A DNA stretch of 64,000 nucleotides from Kaistella solincola (GTDB taxonomy: Bacteria; Bacteroidota; Bacteroidia; Flavobacteriales; Weeksellaceae): positions 1,178,001-1,242,000 of the forward strand of contig NZ_JSYK01000003.1 in NCBI RefSeq assembly GCF_000812875.1, given 5' to 3'. Below are positions 60,709-64,000 of the stretch, one piece after another. Every line of letters starts with the position of its first letter. Within the stretch, counting starts at the first letter, position 1. A program made the position numbers and the translations under genes. The notes below the pieces were generated by a model. It had not been told where the DNA came from. It did not search any database and was given only the letters and a program-made list of their open reading frames with translations.

Positions 60709-60716
60709 TATTTTTG
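60709..60716 (+). promoter_or_regulatory. -7 element 4 bases before aroE
   Basis: TATTTTTG, exactly 4 bases before ATG at 60721; a neighbouring ATG at 60718 is 1 base away. Confidence 0.5.
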
Positions 60717-60720
60717 AATG

Positions 60721-61449
60721 ATGGAGGAAAAAGTAAAATTCGGGCTGATTGGAAGAAATATTTTCTACTCGTTTTCAAAAAAATATTTTGAAGAGAAATT
60801 TTCCGAGCTAAAACTGCCAAATTTTTCATATTCTATTTTCGATTTGAAAGAGATTTTGGACGTACAGGAAATCTTTGAAATTGAAAATCTGCGCGGTTTT
60901 AATGTCACGATTCCTTATAAAGAGCAAATAATTCCTTTTTTGGATGAATTAAGTGACGAAGCTGAAAAAATTGGCGCTGTAAATACAGTTTTATTTAAAA
61001 ACGGAAAAAAAATCGGTTATAACACCGATGCTTTTGGTTTTGAAAATACCTTGCTTCTGCACAAAAATCCGAAACAAAAATCGGCGCTGGTGCTAGGAAA
61101 TGGTGGCGCTGCAAAAGCCGTAAAATATGTTCTGGAAAAGCACCAAATTCCGTATCAAACTGTTTTCCGGAACGGAAAGATAAACTTCAAAAATCTGCCA
61201 AAAGAGGCGGTAAATTCTCATTTAATTATCGTGCAATGCACACCGGTGGGCACGTTTCCGAACGTTTCAGATTCGGTGGATTTCCCTTTTGAAAACCTTT
61301 CCGCGGAGCATCTGGTCATCGACCTTATCTATAATCCTGCAGAAACCGAATTTCTGAAAAAAGCTGCGGCGCAGAAAGCTACAACGGTAAATGGCGAAAA
61401 TATGCTGAAAATGCAAGCAGAAAAAGCCTGGGAAATTTGGAACATTTAA
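60721..61449 (+). CDS. aroE: shikimate dehydrogenase
   Basis: 242 residues from ATG at 60721 (an adjacent ATG at 60718 is less likely, given the promoter spacing). Catalytic Lys67 (FNVTIPYKEQ) and Asp103 (YNTDAFGF) are present; nucleotide-binding GNGGAAKA follows. It reduces 3-dehydroshikimate to shikimate with NADPH, in aromatic amino acid synthesis. Slightly short versus E. coli AroE, and the substrate motif at the N-terminus is YSFSKK instead of the usual SLSP, as in Bacteroidetes copies. Confidence 0.93.
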   Translation: MEEKVKFGLIGRNIFYSFSKKYFEEKFSELKLPNFSYSIFDLKEILDVQEIFEIENLRGFNVTIPYKEQIIPFLDELSDEAEKIGAVNTVLFKNGKKIGYNTDAFGFENTLLLHKNPKQKSALVLGNGGAAKAVKYVLEKHQIPYQTVFRNGKINFKNLPKEAVNSHLIIVQCTPVGTFPNVSDSVDFPFENLSAEHLVIDLIYNPAETEFLKKAAAQKATTVNGENMLKMQAEKAWEIWNI

Positions 61450-61518
61450 AAAAATTAGGTTAATTTAGTGCACAGTTTGCCAAGCTTGCGGCAACTTCAA
61501 CAAAAAAAACAGTTTGCT

Positions 61519-63588
61519 ATGATTACAGAAGATTCTCTTTCTGACAAACCCGGAAAAGAAACGCCGGTTGACCAATTTTTAACGGAAACAACTTCCGAAC
61601 AAACTTCCGGAAACGAAACTGAAATGACTGCTGAAAACACTTCAGAAGAAAATTCTGCGGCACAAACAGCCGAATTTCCTGAAAATTCAGAGGTTCAAAA
61701 TGAAGAAAATTCAGTTTTAAGTTTCGAAAATTCTGCTGATGATGTAAATGTTTCGGAAAATCAGGAAAATTTGCTAAATAACAAGGAAATTTCTGAGCAA
61801 ACAGCAATTGAAAATTCCGAAGAAGCCGAAACTGATTTAGCAGAAATTATGGCCCAAGAGCCGGAAATAACTGCAGAAGTTCAGGAAAAAACAAAAGAGC
61901 CGGAAGATAAAATGAGTTTCGCACATCTGTCTTTAGCAGAAGTTTTAGCAGAGATGGAAAGCATTACAAAAATGGACGACGGCGCCGCGCATTACCGAAA
62001 ATTTAACCAGCTGAAAGAAGAAGCAAACCAAAGAATTCTGGAGGAAAACAACATTCTGAAAGCAGATTTCGTGGCGGAAGGAAATCCGGAAGAACTTTTC
62101 ACAGCACACAATGCTTCACAGGGAAAACTTTCTGCTATTCTGCACAGTTTCCGCGAGAAAACCGACAAATATCATCAGCAACAGGAGCAAAACCAAAGTG
62201 CAAATCTGGAGCACCGCCAAAGGATCATTGACAAGCTTAAAAATCTTTATACTAACACCGAAGCCGGAACCAACCTTTTTAAAGCCATCCGCGAGATAAA
62301 AGATGAATGGAAAAACGCCGGACAAGTTGCCAAATCGGAATTTAAGCTTCTGAATAACAACTATTTCCACCATTTAAACCAATTCTATCAAATGCTTGAT
62401 ATGAATAAGGAATATATGGAACAGGAATTTGCGCATAATCTGGAAAAACGCACCCATATTATTGAACGTGCTAAGGAACTTCTTACAGAACCTTCGGTTC
62501 AGAAAGCACTAAATGAGCTGCAATACCTTCACAAACTGTGGAAAGAAGAAGCAGAACCGGTTGCGGAAGAATTCCGTGAAAAAACCTGGGATGAATTTAA
62601 GGAACTTTCGAATAAAATTCATGACCGGAAATCTGAACTTAATGAGCAGCTTGAAAAAGAACTGAATGAAAATTTGGCCAGAAAGAACGAAATAATTGAA
62701 GAACTGAAAAAACTGGTTTCTCCGGCAAAAGAAGTGAACCACAGTTACTGGCAAAACGCGATTAACAAAGTGGAAGAACTGCGCACCGAATTTTTGCGTT
62801 TAGGCAATGTTCCGCGAAAATTTTCGAACCAAAACTGGAATGATTTCAAGCAAAATCTGCGCAGCTTCAACGTCAGCAAAAACGAGTTTTATAAAGGCTT
62901 AAAAAATTCTCAGCAAACCAATCTGGATGAAAAACTGAAATTAATCCAAACCGCAAAGGACAATATGCTGAGCGAAGACTGGGAAATTGCGGTTCCGCTT
63001 TATAAAAAACTGCAGGACGACTGGAAAAAAATCGGACATGTACCACGCAGCATGACCAACAAAGTTTGGGACGATTTTCGCGAAGCGTGTAACGTGTTTT
63101 TCAGCAATTACCGCGAGAAAAACAATACCGCGGGTGATAACTGGAAAGAAAATTTCAAAAATAAAAAGCAGCTTCTGGAGGAATTAAAAGCGATTGGTAA
63201 TGAAGAAGGAAGCATTGAAAAAATTGAACAGATAAAAAACAGCTGGAATAATATCGGCAAAGTTCCGCGCGAGAAGATAAACATCAATACCGAGTTTAAT
63301 AAAACGCTTCGCGAAAAACTGAAACTGAACCAAATCCATGAATACGACCTGAAAGAAGAAGGTTTAAGTGAAAATCAGCTGACCGATAAAGCAAGAAAAA
63401 TTAAAAATCAAATTGCAGATTTGGAAGCTGAAGTGGTAAAAATGGAAAATAATTTAGGTTTTTTCAGCAATTCTTCACGCGAAAATCCGTTGCTAAAAGA
63501 AACCTATGCAAAAATCGATGAGAAAAAATCTCAGATTGAAACCATGAAAAAAAGCCTGCACAATATCGTCGCGGGCGAAAATTTTTAA
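61519..63588 (+). CDS. DUF349 domain protein with acidic N-terminus
   Basis: 689 residues from ATG at 61519 (MITEDSLSDKPGKE). The first 140 residues are Glu/Ser/Asn-rich and likely disordered. Then several DUF349 repeats, each with a W..WK-type motif such as DEWKNAGQVAKSEFKLLNNNYF, NDFKQNLRSFNVSKNEFYKGL and DDWKKIGHVPRSMTNKVWDDFREAC. A C-terminal coiled coil (IKNQIADLEAEVVKMENNLG) ends it. Predicted cytosolic helical protein. Function unknown. It begins 69 bases after aroE. Confidence 0.88.
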   Translation: MITEDSLSDKPGKETPVDQFLTETTSEQTSGNETEMTAENTSEENSAAQTAEFPENSEVQNEENSVLSFENSADDVNVSENQENLLNNKEISEQTAIENSEEAETDLAEIMAQEPEITAEVQEKTKEPEDKMSFAHLSLAEVLAEMESITKMDDGAAHYRKFNQLKEEANQRILEENNILKADFVAEGNPEELFTAHNASQGKLSAILHSFREKTDKYHQQQEQNQSANLEHRQRIIDKLKNLYTNTEAGTNLFKAIREIKDEWKNAGQVAKSEFKLLNNNYFHHLNQFYQMLDMNKEYMEQEFAHNLEKRTHIIERAKELLTEPSVQKALNELQYLHKLWKEEAEPVAEEFREKTWDEFKELSNKIHDRKSELNEQLEKELNENLARKNEIIEELKKLVSPAKEVNHSYWQNAINKVEELRTEFLRLGNVPRKFSNQNWNDFKQNLRSFNVSKNEFYKGLKNSQQTNLDEKLKLIQTAKDNMLSEDWEIAVPLYKKLQDDWKKIGHVPRSMTNKVWDDFREACNVFFSNYREKNNTAGDNWKENFKNKKQLLEELKAIGNEEGSIEKIEQIKNSWNNIGKVPREKININTEFNKTLREKLKLNQIHEYDLKEEGLSENQLTDKARKIKNQIADLEAEVVKMENNLGFFSNSSRENPLLKETYAKIDEKKSQIETMKKSLHNIVAGENF

Positions 63589-63591
63589 AAA

Positions 63592-64000
63592 ATGCTAAAA
63601 AACTTATTTTTAATCTTTCTTTTTTTAACAGCGTCTAATTTCAACGCACAGGAAAAAATGGATATGATTTCCGTTCCCGGGCCAATAGAATTACATGGAA
63701 CAGAATTTTTTCTGTCCTGGAGTAAGCAGGCGTCTAAAACTTTAGTTCGCCAACAGTACCTGCCGCGTGAGGAAAAAATTGAAAACTTCACACAGTTGCT
63801 AGACATTTCTTATTTTAACAAGGAAATTGATATTGAACAGGCTGTTCGCCAAAAAGTAGAACAGATACAGGCTCGAGAAAAGACTGATAAACTTGCTAAA
63901 GTAAATGTTTCGCAAAACAAAGACGGGACAGAGTTTGTTGTAGATTATTTTATTTCGGAAACCCCTGCGGAAGGTGAACCATTTGTAGATTATGTCGTGG
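63592..64000 (+). CDS. secreted protein of unknown function (3' end outside window)
   Basis: Open to the right edge; 136 residues visible. It starts 3 bases after the DUF349 stop with a signal peptide (about residues 1-19, MLKNLFLIFLFLTASNFNA). Downstream visible segments include PGPIELHGTEFFLSWSKQASK and QAVRQKVEQIQAREKTDKL. No family recognised. Adjacency suggests co-transcription with the DUF349 gene. Confidence 0.75.
   Translation, partial: MLKNLFLIFLFLTASNFNAQEKMDMISVPGPIELHGTEFFLSWSKQASKTLVRQQYLPREEKIENFTQLLDISYFNKEIDIEQAVRQKVEQIQAREKTDKLAKVNVSQNKDGTEFVVDYFISETPAEGEPFVDYVV

Noticed and set aside
61468-61518. Earlier GTG start for the DUF349 protein
   Set aside because: The extra 17 residues have no domain, and an A-rich leader precedes the ATG at 61519.
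1-64000. CRISPR array, prophage or insertion sequence
   Set aside because: No regularly spaced repeats, transposase, integrase or phage structural genes were seen. The only repeats are short intergenic ones.

Overview
The window is ordinary chromosomal DNA of a low-GC member of the Flavobacteriia. The protein families look most like the Chryseobacterium/Kaistella group (Weeksellaceae). Supporting signs are many TAnnTTTG -7 promoter elements typical of Bacteroidota, a secreted nuclease with a type IX secretion C-terminal tail, malate:quinone oxidoreductase, methylmalonyl-CoA epimerase, DUF349 and DUF1684 proteins, and A-rich leaders instead of strong Shine-Dalgarno sites. I see no CRISPR array, phage, transposase or rRNA operon. 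The assignment to a genus is inference.

Layout. 1-3460: the 3' part of a tightly packed operon encoding a type III polyketide synthase with its own FabI-like reductase, FabZ-like dehydratase, FabF-like ketosynthase and acyl carrier protein. 3537-5873: transaldolase-like aldolase, then nitroreductase-ohrR-ohr (organic peroxide defence). 5947-10906: tRNA-Arg, an outer-membrane beta-barrel and a 987-residue TPR protein. 11336-19816: amino acid permease, DUF962 protein, SPFH protein, dGTPase, Nei/Fpg glycosylase, glycine dehydrogenase and a 50-residue Cys/Lys-rich peptide. 19818-28741 (all minus): DnaJ-like membrane protein, a run of SRPBCC/VOC/DoxX genes, DUF763, thiol peroxidase, arsenite methyltransferase, DedA and release factor 2. 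28937-36334: an alpha-glucan phosphorylase-like protein, two degenerate-site enzymes (DinB-like and cysteine-dioxygenase-like), MtaB, a 52-residue membrane peptide and a GH63-like glycosidase. 36377-41167: SDR, DUF1684 lipoprotein, an unknown protein, Mqo and GpsA. 41356-52401: M23 peptidase, topoisomerase III, FKBP isomerase, MscS channel, DJ-1-like protein, iron alcohol dehydrogenase, TraB-like lipoprotein, alpha/beta hydrolase and Tex. 52484-64000: alginate-export-like porin, GH13 amylase, GT32 transferase, lone receiver domain, tRNA with CAU anticodon, methylmalonyl-CoA epimerase, RbfA, LolC/E-type permease, secreted endonuclease I, AroE, DUF349 protein and a truncated secreted protein.

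The most interesting points are: (1) the type III PKS with a dedicated set of fatty-acid-type enzymes and an atypical ACP; (2) promoters in which a TAnnTTTG element ends exactly 4 nt before the ATG (rbfA, aroE, dgt, the 50-residue peptide), implying leaderless mRNAs; (3) a phosphorylase-like protein with Thr at the usual PLP-lysine position; (4) several enzymes that have lost expected metal ligands (DinB-like, CDO-like, Nei zinc finger); (5) small proteins of 50 and 52 residues; (6) a GC-rich perfect palindrome island before rbfA. No computation or database search was run. All family calls come from reading motifs.
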